A DNA stretch of 64,000 bases from Pasteurellaceae bacterium 15-036681 (GCA_002002485.1 MQVI01000005.1:1-64000), one strand, 5' to 3'. Positions 11,569 to 21,767 are shown, counted from the stretch's first letter. Notes: a model not told the origin generated them from the sequence alone. Numbers and translations are program-made.

Positions 11569-11637
11569 TTATATTATTTTAATTTTTTCATGAATTAAAT
11601 TCATGGATGTTTTAAAAATATTAAAAATGTAAATTTT

Positions 11638-11666
11638 TTGTAAAATGAATGATGAAGTATTATGAT
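11638..11666 (+). promoter_or_regulatory. candidate icd promoter
   Basis: TTGTAA (11638-11643), a 17-base spacer and TATGAT (11661-11666) make a good sigma-70 promoter about 60 bases before the icd start. Confidence 0.5.
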
Positions 11667-11734
11667 AAAACTGATTATTAAATCAATAATTCACAGTTAT
11701 CTCATTGGTTATTTCATCTATGAAGGGGAATTCT

Positions 11735-12988
11735 ATGCAATATCAAGTTACACAACCAAGTACAGGCAGTGCAATTTTACTCAATTCTGATGGTTCACTA
11801 AATGTGCCAAATAACCCGATTATTCCATTTATTGAAGGTGATGGTATCGGTATTGATGTTACTCCAGCAATGCGCACAGTAATTGATGCAGCGGTGCAAA
11901 AAGCTTACGGAGATGAACGTAAGATTGAGTGGCTTGAAATTTATGCTGGACAAAAGGCAAATCAAAAATATGGTGAAAATACCTGGTTACCAGATGAAAC
12001 ATTAGACCTTATTAAAAAGTACCATATTGCGATTAAAGGGCCATTAATGACACCTGTTGGTGGCGGTATACGTTCATTAAATGTGGCAATGCGTCAAGGA
12101 CTGGATTTGTATAACTGTTTACGCCCGATTCGCTATTATGAAGGTACACCAAGCCCAGTTAAGCATCCTGAACTGGTTGATATGGTTATCTTCCGTGAAA
12201 ATTCAGAAGATATTTATGCGGGTGTTGAATGGGTTGCAGGTTCTGCAGAAGCAGATAAGGTGATTGCTTTCCTAAAAAATGAGATGGGAGTGAAAAAAAT
12301 CCGTTTTAGTGAAGATTGTGGTATTGGGATCAAACCTGTGTCAAAACAGGGTACACAGCGTTTAGTACGCGCAGCATTACAGTATGTGATTGATAATGAT
12401 CGTGATTCTTTAACTTTAGTGCATAAGGGTAATATTATGAAATTTACTGAGGGTGCATTTAAAGATTGGGGTTATCAAGTTGCTCAAGAATTTGGTGCAC
12501 AACCGATTGATGGTGGTCCATGGCATAAACTGACCAATCCAAAAACAGGTAAACAAATTATTATCAAAGATAGTATTGCTGATGCTTTCCTTCAAGAGAT
12601 TCTATTACACCCAACAGAGTACGATGTGATTGCAACACTAAATTTAAATGGTGATTACATTTCCGATGCTCTTGCTGCACAAGTTGGTGGCATTGGGATT
12701 TCTCCGGGAGCCAATATTGGTTTTGAAGCTGCAATATTTGAAGCAACACACGGTACTGCGCCGAAAATTGCAGGGCAGAATAAAGCGAATCCAGGTTCAA
12801 TAATTTTAAGTGGTGAGATGATGTTACGTCATTTAGGATGGTTAGAGGCGGCTGACTTAGTTGTAAATGCTGTTTCTAAAACTATTGCTAATAAAACGGT
12901 TACATTCGATTTTGCAGAAACTTTAGAAGGTGCAATTTTGCGCTCAACTTCTGAATTTGCTCAAGATATTGTCGACAATATGTGTTAG
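11735..12988 (+). CDS. icd: NADP-type isocitrate dehydrogenase
   Basis: A 417-residue protein very close to E. coli Icd throughout. It oxidatively decarboxylates isocitrate to 2-oxoglutarate. The substrate-binding GGGIRSLN includes the serine phosphorylated by AceK in enterics, and the catalytic stretch [24 protein letters not shown] and the Mg-binding region [14 protein letters not shown] are present. The ATG at 11735 has AAGGGG with a 6-base spacer; an in-frame TTG ten codons upstream is rejected. It leads a same-strand group with acnB and gltA. I saw no aceBAK genes in the window. Confidence 0.97.
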   Translation: MQYQVTQPSTGSAILLNSDGSLNVPNNPIIPFIEGDGIGIDVTPAMRTVIDAAVQKAYGDERKIEWLEIYAGQKANQKYGENTWLPDETLDLIKKYHIAIKGPLMTPVGGGIRSLNVAMRQGLDLYNCLRPIRYYEGTPSPVKHPELVDMVIFRENSEDIYAGVEWVAGSAEADKVIAFLKNEMGVKKIRFSEDCGIGIKPVSKQGTQRLVRAALQYVIDNDRDSLTLVHKGNIMKFTEGAFKDWGYQVAQEFGAQPIDGGPWHKLTNPKTGKQIIIKDSIADAFLQEILLHPTEYDVIATLNLNGDYISDALAAQVGGIGISPGANIGFEAAIFEATHGTAPKIAGQNKANPGSIILSGEMMLRHLGWLEAADLVVNAVSKTIANKTVTFDFAETLEGAILRSTSEFAQDIVDNMC

Positions 12989-13117
12989 TTTTTTGCTATT
13001 TCATGATGGCTCGTATGTAGTATGTTAGATGATACTTGCAAATCGAGCCATTACTAACAAGCGGTTAAATAAGAGGATTTTTTTACACAAACAAAGTTAA
13101 TAAAATTTTGTGATATT

Positions 13118-13169
13118 GTTAACAAAATGTAAAAATAATTCTTGCTGTTTAAATTTGCTTTGTTATGAT
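13118..13169 (+). promoter_or_regulatory. acnB promoter with a possible ArcA site
   Basis: TTGCTG (13142-13147), a 16-base spacer and TATGAT (13164-13169) form a plausible promoter. Just upstream, 13118-13132 (GTTAACAAAATGTAA) matches 12 of 15 positions of the ArcA consensus GTTAATTAAATGTTA. A USS (ACAAGCGGT) lies near 13058. Confidence 0.5.
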
Positions 13170-13208
13170 GAGTTCATGCTCAATTTTATTTTTGAAGTGG
13201 AGATACCT

Positions 13209-15812
13209 ATGTCTTTTTTAACTGATTACCGCGCACACGCCGTAGAACGAGCCAATCAAGGTGTGGTTCCTTTACCATTAAATGTAGAACAAACGGCACA
13301 ATTGGTGGAATTACTCAAAAATCCGCCACCAGCAGAATCCGATTTTCTCCTCGAATTATTTGAAACTCGGATTCCAGCGGGGGTAGATGAAGCCGCTTAT
13401 GTTAAAGCGTCCTTCCTTTCCGCGGTGGCAATAGGTGATGTAATTTCACCATTAGTATCACCGCAACACGCCATAAAATTGCTCGGTACCATGCAAGGTG
13501 GTTACAATATCGAGCCCCTTTTAAAAGCTTTAGACAATCCTGAATTAGCTCCAATTGCGGTTGACGCACTTTCTTACACTCTCTTAATGTTTGATAATTT
13601 CCATGATGTTGCTGAAAAAGCAAAACAAGGAAATCCGTATGCACAACAAATTCTTCAATCTTGGGCTAATGCTGACTGGTTCTTATCTCGCCCTAAGCTT
13701 TCAGAAAAACTGACTTTAACAGTGTTCAAAGTGACTGGCGAAACAAATACAGATGATCTCTCACCAGCACAAGATGCTTGGTCTCGTCCTGATATTCCAC
13801 TACATGCTCTTGCCATGCTAAAAAATGAACGTGATGGCATTATCCCTGATGAACCGGGTGTAATTGGTCCAATGAAACAGATTGATTCTTTAAAAGAAAA
13901 AGGTTTCCCATTAGTTTATGTCGGCGATGTCGTTGGAACAGGTTCATCACGTAAATCGGCGACTAACTCTGTGCTCTGGTTAATGGGTGATGATATTCCA
14001 TATATTCCGAATAAACGTGGTGGTGGCGTTGTGCTTGGCGGTAAAATTGCACCGATCTTCTTCAATACGATGGAAGATGCAGGCTCTTTACCGATAGAAG
14101 TGGATGTTAGCAAACTCAATATGGGTGATGTGATCGATATTTACCCTTACGCAGGCAAAATTTGCAAACATAATTCAGACGAAGTGTTAGCTGAATTTAG
14201 CTTAAAAACCAATGTATTGCTTGACGAGGTTCGTGCAGGTGGGCGTATTCCATTAATTATCGGACGTGGTTTAACTTACAAAGCTCGTGTAGAGCTTGGT
14301 TTACCAGACAGCGATATTTTTGCAAAAACGCAGTCAGAATCGACCGCTTGTAAAGGTTTTACCCTCGCACAAAAAATGGTAGGTAGAGCTTGTGGGGTAG
14401 AAGGCATTCGCCCAGGTCAATATTGCGAACCTCGTATGACTAGCGTAGGTTCACAAGATACTACTGGCCCAATGACACGTGATGAATTAAAGGATTTAGC
14501 TTGTTTAGGTTTCTCAGCCGATCTTGTGATGCAATCTTTCTGTCATACAGCAGCCTATCCAAAACCAGTGGATGTTACTACGCATCATACGTTACCAGAC
14601 TTTATTATGAACCGTGGCGGTATCTCTCTTCGCCCTGGTGACGGTGTTATTCACTCTTGGTTAAACCGTATGTTATTACCGGATACAGTGGGCACTGGCG
14701 GTGATTCACATACTCGTTTCCCTATTGGTATTTCTTTCCCAGCAGGCTCTGGTTTAGTCGCATTTGCAGCCGCAACAGGCGTGATGCCGTTAGACATGCC
14801 AGAATCTGTGCTTGTTCGCTTTAAAGGTGATTTACAACCAGGAATTACCTTACGTGATTTGGTTCATGCTATTCCATATTATGCGATTCAACAAGGTTTA
14901 TTGACTGTTGAAAAAGCAGGCAAGAAAAATATATTCTCAGGTAGAATTTTAGAAATCGAAGGTTTAGAGCATCTTAAAGTTGAGCAAGCATTTGAGCTTT
15001 CAGATGCATCGGCAGAGCGTTCGGCAGCGGCTTGTACTATTAAGCTTGATAAAGAGCCAATTATTGAATACCTCAATTCGAATATCGTGTTATTGAAATG
15101 GATGATTGCTGAAGGCTATGGCGATGCACGTACTTTAGAGCGCCGAATTAAAGCAATGGAAACATGGTTGGCAAATCCAGAATTACTTGAAGCAGACGCG
15201 GATGCAGAATATGCAGCAGTGATCGAGATCGATCTTAATGAAATCAAGGAACCAATTTTATGTGCGCCAAATGATCCAGATGATGCTCGTAAGCTATCAG
15301 AAGTACAAGGAGATAAAGTTGATGAGGTCTTTATCGGCTCGTGTATGACGAATATTGGCCATTTCCGTGCAGCAGGTAAATTACTCAATCAAAATCAAGG
15401 TATGTTACCAACTCGCTTATGGGTTGTTCCACCGACAAGAATGGATGCTGCCTTGCTTACTGAAGAAGGCTATTACAGCATTTATGGTAAGAGCGGTGCG
15501 AGAATTGAAATCCCTGGCTGTTCGCTCTGTATGGGGAACCAAGCTCGTGTGGCGGATGGTTCAACAGTGGTTTCAACTTCAACTCGTAACTTCCCGAACC
15601 GTATGGGTAAAGGCTCGTTTGTGTATCTCGCTTCTGCAGAACTTTCGGCAGTGTGCGCATTACTTGGACGAATTCCGACTCCAGATGAGTACTTGCAGTA
15701 TGTTAATAGCTTAGATGATGATAAAGGTGATACTTATCGCTATATGAATTTTAATGAAATCAATAGCTATATGAAAAAAGCGGGTAGTGTTATTTTCCAA
15801 ACAGCAATTTGA
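13209..15812 (+). CDS. acnB: aconitate hydratase B (bifunctional aconitase/2-methylisocitrate dehydratase)
   Basis: The 867-residue AcnB has an N-terminal HEAT-like domain (about 1-160), then the swivel domain moved ahead of domains 1-3, which distinguishes AcnB from AcnA. The three cysteines for the 4Fe-4S cluster are visible in GSCMTN and in CSLCMGN. It interconverts citrate and isocitrate. The start [15 protein letters not shown] has GGAG 6 bases upstream; a longer in-frame extension from 13110 has no ribosome site. It lies between icd and gltA, so the three enzymes of the oxidative TCA entry are adjacent. A USS core lies inside the gene near 14343. Confidence 0.97.
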   Translation: MSFLTDYRAHAVERANQGVVPLPLNVEQTAQLVELLKNPPPAESDFLLELFETRIPAGVDEAAYVKASFLSAVAIGDVISPLVSPQHAIKLLGTMQGGYNIEPLLKALDNPELAPIAVDALSYTLLMFDNFHDVAEKAKQGNPYAQQILQSWANADWFLSRPKLSEKLTLTVFKVTGETNTDDLSPAQDAWSRPDIPLHALAMLKNERDGIIPDEPGVIGPMKQIDSLKEKGFPLVYVGDVVGTGSSRKSATNSVLWLMGDDIPYIPNKRGGGVVLGGKIAPIFFNTMEDAGSLPIEVDVSKLNMGDVIDIYPYAGKICKHNSDEVLAEFSLKTNVLLDEVRAGGRIPLIIGRGLTYKARVELGLPDSDIFAKTQSESTACKGFTLAQKMVGRACGVEGIRPGQYCEPRMTSVGSQDTTGPMTRDELKDLACLGFSADLVMQSFCHTAAYPKPVDVTTHHTLPDFIMNRGGISLRPGDGVIHSWLNRMLLPDTVGTGGDSHTRFPIGISFPAGSGLVAFAAATGVMPLDMPESVLVRFKGDLQPGITLRDLVHAIPYYAIQQGLLTVEKAGKKNIFSGRILEIEGLEHLKVEQAFELSDASAERSAAACTIKLDKEPIIEYLNSNIVLLKWMIAEGYGDARTLERRIKAMETWLANPELLEADADAEYAAVIEIDLNEIKEPILCAPNDPDDARKLSEVQGDKVDEVFIGSCMTNIGHFRAAGKLLNQNQGMLPTRLWVVPPTRMDAALLTEEGYYSIYGKSGARIEIPGCSLCMGNQARVADGSTVVSTSTRNFPNRMGKGSFVYLASAELSAVCALLGRIPTPDEYLQYVNSLDDDKGDTYRYMNFNEINSYMKKAGSVIFQTAI

Positions 15813-15818
15813 TCAAAA

Positions 15819-15842
15819 TTAGGGTAGTCAGTTCTACCCTAA
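15819..15842 (+). other. hairpin between acnB and gltA
   Basis: Arms TTAGGGTAG and CTACCCTAA surround a TCAGTT loop. There is no T-run, so it may stabilise or separate the acnB message rather than end it. gltA's AGGAG follows 31 bases later. Confidence 0.5.
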
Positions 15843-15883
15843 ATCAAATACACAACATTATTAAAAATAAACAGGAGAAATCT

Positions 15884-17173
15884 ATGCCAAAACTACATCC
15901 AACGTTAAAAGCAGAGCTTCATCTCAGTGATGGTCGTAAAATTGAGTTGCCTGTGTTTCAGAGTAATTTAGGTTACGATGCAATTGGGGTTGAAAAATTG
16001 CAAAAGGAGCATCTCTTTACATACGATCAAGGTTTAACGTCGACAGCATTATGTGAATCGAGTATCACATATATTGATGGCGAGCAAGGTATCTTACTGC
16101 ATCGAGGCTATCCAATTGATGAACTTGCACTGAATAAAACGTATCTTGATGTTGCTTATTTGTTGCTTGAAGGAGAGTTACCAAATCCAGAGCAGCGTCT
16201 TGAATTCAAAAAAGAAATAACTTCACACTATATGGTAAATGAGCAATTTACTCGTTTATTCCAAGGTTTCCGTCGAGATTCTCATCCAATGGCTATCATG
16301 GCGGCAGCAAGTAGTGCATTGGCTGCATTCTATAATGATTTAGATATTGATAATCAAGCACACCGTGATAAAACTGCGATTCGCTTATTGGCGAAAATGC
16401 CAACATTGGCAGCAATGTGTTATAAATACAATATTGGTCGTCCATTCATGTATCCGCAAAATAACCTCACTTATGCAGGTAACTTCTTATACATGATGTT
16501 TGCCACTCCGTGCGAGCCATACGTTGTTAATCCCGTATTAGAACGTGCAATGGATCGCATTTTTACGTTACATGCTGATCATGAGCAAAATGCTTCAACA
16601 TCTGCGGTGCGTGGCGTTGCATCTTCAGGACCAAATCCATTTGCATGTATTGCAGCTGGAATTGCATCACTTTGGGGGCCTGCGCATGGCGGTGCAAATG
16701 AAGCTTGCATTAAGATGCTAGAAGAAATTGGTACAGTTGATCGTATTCCTGAGTTTATTGAACGTGCAAAAGATAAAAATGATCCTTTCCGCTTAATGGG
16801 CTTTGGTCATCGAGTATATAAAAACTATGACCCTCGTGCGAAAGTGATGCGTGAAACATGCCATGAAGTACTGAAAGAGCTCAATGTTAGTACGCCATTA
16901 TTAGAAGTAGCAAAAGAGCTTGAGCGAATCGCATTAAGTGATCCATATTTTATTGAACGTAAGCTTTACCCAAATGTGGACTTCTATTCAGGTATTATTT
17001 TACAAGCAATTGGTATTCCAACCTCTATGTTTACGGTCATTTTCGCTTTAGCACGAACAGTAGGCTGGATTGCAAACTGGAAAGAGATGAATGAAGATAG
17101 CTTGAAAATTGTTCGCCCAAGACAGGTTTATACCGGTTATACGGAAAGACATGTTGGAGAAGATAAAGAATAG
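15884..17173 (+). CDS. gltA: type II citrate synthase
   Basis: A 429-residue citrate synthase of the hexameric, NADH-sensitive gamma-proteobacterial type. It condenses acetyl-CoA and oxaloacetate. The catalytic histidines lie in GPAHGGANE and GFGHRVYKN, and the catalytic aspartate is in NVDFYSG. AGGAG is 6 bases before the ATG at 15884; the longer frame from 15809 overlaps acnB and lacks a ribosome site. It is the last gene of the icd-acnB-gltA cluster and ends in a strong terminator. Some Pasteurellaceae, such as H. influenzae, lack these three enzymes, so their presence is informative. Confidence 0.97.
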   Translation: MPKLHPTLKAELHLSDGRKIELPVFQSNLGYDAIGVEKLQKEHLFTYDQGLTSTALCESSITYIDGEQGILLHRGYPIDELALNKTYLDVAYLLLEGELPNPEQRLEFKKEITSHYMVNEQFTRLFQGFRRDSHPMAIMAAASSALAAFYNDLDIDNQAHRDKTAIRLLAKMPTLAAMCYKYNIGRPFMYPQNNLTYAGNFLYMMFATPCEPYVVNPVLERAMDRIFTLHADHEQNASTSAVRGVASSGPNPFACIAAGIASLWGPAHGGANEACIKMLEEIGTVDRIPEFIERAKDKNDPFRLMGFGHRVYKNYDPRAKVMRETCHEVLKELNVSTPLLEVAKELERIALSDPYFIERKLYPNVDFYSGIILQAIGIPTSMFTVIFALARTVGWIANWKEMNEDSLKIVRPRQVYTGYTERHVGEDKE

Positions 17174-17213
17174 TCTATGTTGAGCAAGCGGTTTTATTTC
17201 CGCCAAATTGACA

Positions 17214-17249
17214 TAACCCCATACAAATTAGGTGATTTGTATGGGGTTA
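17214..17249. terminator. bidirectional terminator between gltA and the Nif3-like gene
   Basis: Perfect 15-base arms TAACCCCATACAAAT and ATTTGTATGGGGTTA lie around a TAGGTG loop between convergent genes, with TCTTTT after it on the plus strand. Confidence 0.85.
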
Positions 17250-17254
17250 CTCTT

Positions 17255-18025
17255 TTAAGCCGGATTATCAATATCAATAAATTCTACATCTAATTCATAT
17301 TCTTTAGCGAGCCACTCACCAAGAGCTCTGACGCCATCACGTTCTGTCGCATGGTGACCACAACCAAAATAATAAATACCTTGCTCACGAGCTGAATGCG
17401 TCGTTTGTTCTGAAATCTCGCCACTAATAAAGGCATCACAACCCTTTTCAAAGGCTAAATCAATATAGCCTTGTCCACCACCAGAACAAATGCCCACCTT
17501 TTGAATGAGCTTATGTGAATAATCTTCAATAAATTCATCGCATAAAATTACAGGGTGAGATAAAACTTTTTCTAAACGCTGCTTTAGTTCTTGAGCAGAA
17601 ATAGGATGCTCAAATTCAGCTACGGCAGGAATGGAATTCGGTTTATCTTCCATCCCTTGAAAATTAATTGCGCCAATATTCTTCGCTAGTTGTGCGTTAT
17701 TACCTAATTCTGAATGAATGTCTAATGGCAGATGATAACCAAAAAGATTAATATCGTTAACCAACAACTGCTTGATACGCTTACCTTTCATGCCACGAAT
17801 ACATGGATTTTCACTTTTCCAAAAATAGCCGTGATGAACTAAAACGGCATCAGCATTCTTTTCAATCGCTTTTTCGATTAAAGGCAGAGTAGCTGTAACG
17901 CCAGTGATGATCTTGTGGATCTTTTTACGGCCTTCAACTTGTAAGCCATTTGGAGCATAATCAGAAATGGCGAGACTATTGAGTTTTTCATTTAGAATTT
18001 GTTCAAGTTGTAAATTTGTGATCAT
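17255..18025 (-). CDS. Nif3-like dinuclear metal centre protein (YbgI family)
   Basis: A 256-residue member of the Nif3/DUF34 family (E. coli YbgI). Metal-binding histidines appear in VLVHHGYFWKSE and in the C-terminal GCGHHATERDGV, with an SGEISEQTTHSA stretch between them. The family forms hexameric rings with two metals per subunit. Some databases call it GTP cyclohydrolase 1 type 2, but the cellular role is unsettled. AAGGA precedes the ATG. A perfect palindrome made of two abutting uptake signals lies just upstream. Confidence 0.92.
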   Translation of the reverse strand: MITNLQLEQILNEKLNSLAISDYAPNGLQVEGRKKIHKIITGVTATLPLIEKAIEKNADAVLVHHGYFWKSENPCIRGMKGKRIKQLLVNDINLFGYHLPLDIHSELGNNAQLAKNIGAINFQGMEDKPNSIPAVAEFEHPISAQELKQRLEKVLSHPVILCDEFIEDYSHKLIQKVGICSGGGQGYIDLAFEKGCDAFISGEISEQTTHSAREQGIYYFGCGHHATERDGVRALGEWLAKEYELDVEFIDIDNPA

Positions 18026-18046
18026 TGGGAATTCCTTGAGAAATTA

Positions 18047-18064
18047 GACCGCTTGCAAGCGGTC
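18047..18064. repeat. palindrome of two abutting DNA-uptake signals
   Basis: GACCGCTTGCAAGCGGTC is a perfect 18-base palindrome formed by two head-to-head copies of CAAGCGGTC. It is followed by AGTTTTTTA on the plus strand, so it resembles a terminator pointing right. Confidence 0.75.
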
Positions 18065-18086
18065 AGTTTTTTATGAAATAATCGAA

Positions 18087-18318
18087 ATTATGTAGCACTT
18101 GCACAAATCAAATAGTTGAATTAAGCACTCTCTCCTCTTGGGAGAGAGACCGCAAAAATTGTGTTCAGCAATTTTTGCAGAGAGAGGGTAACAAGCTTGA
18201 TACCTAAGGAATATTTAACAATTTCCCTCTCCCTGACCTCGGTGCTGAACGCACCTTCAGTCTGTCCCTCTCCCAGAGGGAGAGGGTGTAAATAAAGTTT
18301 GTACAACAGTTACATAAT
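18087..18318 (+). mobile_element. MITE-like element, copy 1 (232 bp)
   Basis: The ends are imperfect inverted repeats: the left end starts ATTATGTAGCACTTGCACAA and the right end, read inward, starts ATTATGTAACTGTTGTACAA. Inside are nested hairpins: a CTCTC/GAGAG stem, a CAAAAATT/AATTTTTG stem around GTGTTCAGC, GGTGC/GCACC around TGAAC, and CCTCTCCC/GGGAGAGG around AGA. A second copy in the opposite orientation lies at 47409-47643. The right 63 bases of the shared core (18240-18302) are identical to 47425-47487 reversed. No transposase is encoded. An open frame inside it is judged spurious. Confidence 0.8.
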
Positions 18319-18339
18319 ACTGGAAAAAATATTGCTAAT

Positions 18340-20259
18340 TTATTCTTGGGCTAATGCGGTAATCGGGTTTAATTTTGATGCATTACGAGCAGGAATAAAT
18401 CCGAAAATCACCCCGATCAAAGTAGAGCAGAGCACGGCTACCACAACCGATGATGTTGAAAATACCATCTTAAACCCACCGTCCATTTGATTGAATCCGA
18501 GAATAATTGCAGTGGATAATAAGATACCGATTACACCACCCAGTAAACAAATCAAAATTGCTTCAATCAGGAATTGTTGCATTATATTAAGCTGTTTGGC
18601 ACCAATCGCCATACGTACGCCAATTTCTTTAGTTCGTTCTGTAACTGATACTAACATAATATTCATCACACCAATTCCGCCAACAATAAGCGATATGAGC
18701 GCAATAGAGGAGATAAGAAGCGTCATAGTATTTGTTGTGCTTTGAATCGTTTGCTTAATTGTATCAGTATTCATCACAAAAAAATCTTTTTTGCCATGGC
18801 GAGCAGTAAGTAGTTCGGTTAAGCTTTTTTCTGCAGTTTGGCTTTCAACATCACTTTTCACTTTAACTGTAATAGAATCGATTTTCTTTGCGCCTGAAAT
18901 ACGTTCCATCAAGGTTGTATATGGTGTCCAAAGATTCAAGTTGGTGGATTGATTATTACCACTTTGCTCAGCAATACCAATAATTTCTAGTGGCTTTTTG
19001 TCAATCATGATTACTTTACCAATAGGATCATCTAGTTTTAAGCTTTTTTGTGTATTTGGATCGATGACTACAACTTGAGCTGAGTTTTTAGTCTCCTCAT
19101 TACTAAATAAGCGTCCTGATTTTAGTTTAATACCTCGTACATCAAAATATTGTTCACCAACGCCTGACAGTTGTCCTGTAACTGCTGTACTTGAGTAAAC
19201 CAATGTACCACTGTAAGAGCTAGTTGGTGTAGCACTTTCTACATAACTTTGTTGGCTAAGAGAGGTTACATCACCAATATTAAGGTTTTGCATAAGGGCC
19301 GCTCGGCGATCCCCAAAGCCCGTACCGTTATAGACACTCATTGTATTTGTGCCAAGATTATTGATATTTGAGAGAATCTGCTCTTGTGATCCTTTACCTA
19401 GCGCTACAACAGAAATCACAGATGCAATCCCAATAATAATACCCAGCATTGTCAGCAAAGCGCGTAATTTATGTGCCATAATGGCGCTGATTGCCATCTT
19501 AAATGATTCATAAAGTTGATCTAGAAAACGCGGTTTTTTAGTTGTGCGTTTATTGCTCTCACTTTTAATTGGTAATGGTTGCTGACGCTCATCACGAATA
19601 ATTTCGCCATCTTTTATTTCAATAATGCGTTGAGCGTGTGCGGCAATATTAGGATCATGAGTCACCAAAATTAATGTGTGTCCTTCTTGATGAAGCTCTT
19701 GCAATATTTCCATTACTGTTTCTCCACTGTGGGAGTCTAGTGCACCTGTAGGTTCATCTGCGAGAATAATGTCGCCCCCATTCATTAATGCTCGGGCAAT
19801 ACTAACTCGTTGTTGTTGTCCTCCAGAGAGCTGATTTGGTCTATGATAGGTTTTATCACCTAAACCAAGTTTTTCCAGTAACTCTTGTGCACGTGCAAAA
19901 CGGGAGGAGGAATCCATACCTGCATAAATAGCCGGTAACGCAACATTTTCGATAGCACTTAGGCTAGACAGTAAATTATAGCGTTGGAAAATAAAACCAA
20001 ACTTACGTTGGCGTAAATTAGAAAGTTGATCAGCGGTTAGCGCTTGAGTTTCTTTACCCTCTATTTTATAGGAACCATTGCTTGCTGTATCTAAACAACC
20101 AAGAATATTCATCAAGGTTGATTTTCCAGATCCTGAAGCCCCAATAATTGCAACAAAATCACCTTGCTCAATAGTGAGGTTAATATGTTTTAGAATATGG
20201 GCTGGATTTTCAGGATTTCCGACATACTTGTTTAATTCATTGATTTCAATCAGTTGCAT
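18340..20259 (-). CDS. macB: MacB-type ABC exporter, ATPase-permease fusion
   Basis: A 639-residue MacB-like protein. The N-terminal ABC domain (about 1-225) has Walker A GASGSGKS, signature LSGGQQQR and Walker B ILADEPTGALD. A first membrane helix follows near residues 265-290, then a large periplasmic MacB-PCD domain, then three C-terminal membrane helices of the FtsX type. In E. coli, MacB works with the adaptor MacA and TolC to export macrolides, enterotoxin and related peptides. No macA-like adaptor gene is adjacent here: upstream lie cpxA and cpxR on the same strand. Substrate is therefore unknown, and macB may be only one of several MacB-type paralogues. Confidence 0.88.
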   Translation of the reverse strand: MQLIEINELNKYVGNPENPAHILKHINLTIEQGDFVAIIGASGSGKSTLMNILGCLDTASNGSYKIEGKETQALTADQLSNLRQRKFGFIFQRYNLLSSLSAIENVALPAIYAGMDSSSRFARAQELLEKLGLGDKTYHRPNQLSGGQQQRVSIARALMNGGDIILADEPTGALDSHSGETVMEILQELHQEGHTLILVTHDPNIAAHAQRIIEIKDGEIIRDERQQPLPIKSESNKRTTKKPRFLDQLYESFKMAISAIMAHKLRALLTMLGIIIGIASVISVVALGKGSQEQILSNINNLGTNTMSVYNGTGFGDRRAALMQNLNIGDVTSLSQQSYVESATPTSSYSGTLVYSSTAVTGQLSGVGEQYFDVRGIKLKSGRLFSNEETKNSAQVVVIDPNTQKSLKLDDPIGKVIMIDKKPLEIIGIAEQSGNNQSTNLNLWTPYTTLMERISGAKKIDSITVKVKSDVESQTAEKSLTELLTARHGKKDFFVMNTDTIKQTIQSTTNTMTLLISSIALISLIVGGIGVMNIMLVSVTERTKEIGVRMAIGAKQLNIMQQFLIEAILICLLGGVIGILLSTAIILGFNQMDGGFKMVFSTSSVVVAVLCSTLIGVIFGFIPARNASKLNPITALAQE

Positions 20260-20363
20260 AATATGGAGTATAAGATAAATAGATAGGTTTATTGACCAAT
20301 AATTTTTACTATTGTTTCAATAAACCTAAATAAAAGGCGAGGATTGTCGTATCTATGGCGTTA

Positions 20364-21743
20364 TTAAAGCCATAGTGGAAGCTGCATATTAACTCTTAGT
20401 CCGCCTAGAGGACTCTTTTCTGCAAACACGTTTCCTTTATGATGCTGGACTGCATTTTGCACAATTGCAAGACCCAAGCCAGTTCCCCCAGTTTGTCGAG
20501 CACGATCTTCCTCAACACGATAAAATGGACGGAATATTTCTTCATGTTGATGTTCAGGAACACCTGGACCATCATCATCTACGATAATATTCAGTTCATC
20601 TTGAGCAATAAAAATAGTCACTTTCACTTCGCTTTTAGCATATTTTTGAGCATTACGAATAAGATTCTCTAATGCGCTTGCTAAGAGGCTATTATTCCCA
20701 TTTACATGATAACGTTCAGGGAAAGCGATTCGTATACTAATGAACAAATCAATATTATTTTGTTCAAGCTCGAATTTGGCATCTTCGAAAACATCATCCC
20801 AAATACAGTGTACAGGGAAAACTTCTCGTTTCAGATGTTGATCTACAGCGTTACGTGATAGAGATAGCAAGTTTTGAATCATCTCATTTAATTTGTGAAT
20901 TTCATTTTCTAAACGAGTTAACTCTGCCGATTCTCCATTACGGCGTCGCATAATCGACACTGTTAATTGCATACGAGTCAACGGTGTTTTTAACTCATGT
21001 GAGATATCTGAAAGTAATCGTTGATGATAAGTTGAGAGACGTTGCAACGATAAAATCATCTGATTAAAACTTTTTCCTACTTCACGTAATTCATTAATTC
21101 CTTCTGTTTCAAGCTTAGGATTGATATCCAAATCTCCTATTGCAACAGCGTTAGCTGTTAAACGTAACTCTTTCACTGGGCGAGCAATACGCCAAGATAC
21201 CCACAATAATATAGGGGTGCTGATAAGTAATAACAGTACAAATATCAACCATGGGTAATCAAAGACAATGTCGAAAACTTCCTGCTGAGGATCAACTTTA
21301 TCAATAAAATATTGATAATAGACTTGTTTTTCGCCTTTAACAAAGAAAGGTCCATAAATTTCAACTCTATGGAATCGACGTTGCTGAGGATTAGATGGAT
21401 CTGCTGCATCAACAATAAAAGATTGCAAATAACGCAGGTATTCGATAGGAACATCACCACGTAATACGCCCGATTGAGGCTCAATTAAGATGATATTAAA
21501 ACCGGTTAATGTTGAGAGTTGAAGGTCTCGTTCAAAAATTTCGTCAAGATTATATTCTAATTCTGTATTTCGGCTTTCAGTCTGGAAAATTTGTAACTTT
21601 TTCTCTGTCATTGGGCCGATAGTTCGAGCATCAAAATTTGGCAATATAACCGCAATAGCAAGCATAAGCGAAATGATGATAAAAAAGGACGAAAATATTT
21701 GATAGGCGAGGTAGTTACGGAATAAGCTAAATTTATGATGCAT
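20364..21743 (-). CDS. cpxA: envelope-stress sensor histidine kinase CpxA
   Basis: About 459 residues: an N-terminal membrane helix (residues 8-30), a periplasmic sensor region, a second helix (WLIFVLLLLISTPILLWVSW), HAMP, then the kinase. The phosphorylated histidine is in SDISHELKTPLTR. The N box is ALENLIRNAQKYA, and the G boxes are DDGPGVP and GTGLGLAIV. The periplasmic part resembles CpxA (RRFHRVEIYGPFFV). It pairs with CpxR encoded just upstream. The start is uncertain: ATG at 21743 has only a weak GAG; a TTG at 21767 sits right behind a GGGGGA that is too close. An 8-bp hairpin in the gap may control translation or transcription. Confidence 0.92.
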   Translation of the reverse strand: MHHKFSLFRNYLAYQIFSSFFIIISLMLAIAVILPNFDARTIGPMTEKKLQIFQTESRNTELEYNLDEIFERDLQLSTLTGFNIILIEPQSGVLRGDVPIEYLRYLQSFIVDAADPSNPQQRRFHRVEIYGPFFVKGEKQVYYQYFIDKVDPQQEVFDIVFDYPWLIFVLLLLISTPILLWVSWRIARPVKELRLTANAVAIGDLDINPKLETEGINELREVGKSFNQMILSLQRLSTYHQRLLSDISHELKTPLTRMQLTVSIMRRRNGESAELTRLENEIHKLNEMIQNLLSLSRNAVDQHLKREVFPVHCIWDDVFEDAKFELEQNNIDLFISIRIAFPERYHVNGNNSLLASALENLIRNAQKYAKSEVKVTIFIAQDELNIIVDDDGPGVPEHQHEEIFRPFYRVEEDRARQTGGTGLGLAIVQNAVQHHKGNVFAEKSPLGGLRVNMQLPLWL

Positions 21744-21767
21744 TTTAGAATAACTCAAAAGAAACAA

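Noticed and set aside
11600-11633. ArcA site before icd
   Set aside because: The best alignment matched only about 8 of 15 positions, not better than expected in AT-rich DNA.
13110-13208. Longer N-terminus for acnB
   Set aside because: The extension has no ribosome site, spans the promoter and is not part of the AcnB family start.
15809-15883. Longer N-terminus for gltA overlapping acnB
   Set aside because: It lacks a ribosome site and reads through the acnB-gltA hairpin; the MPKLHP start has AGGAG.
18121-18306. Minus-strand open frame inside MITE-like copy 1, with a related plus-strand frame at 47421-47642 in copy 2
   Set aside because: The two frames encode similar N-terminal peptides (LHPLPLGEGQTEGAFST) only because they read the same repeat. 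The stems explain the conservation, and there is no ribosome site.
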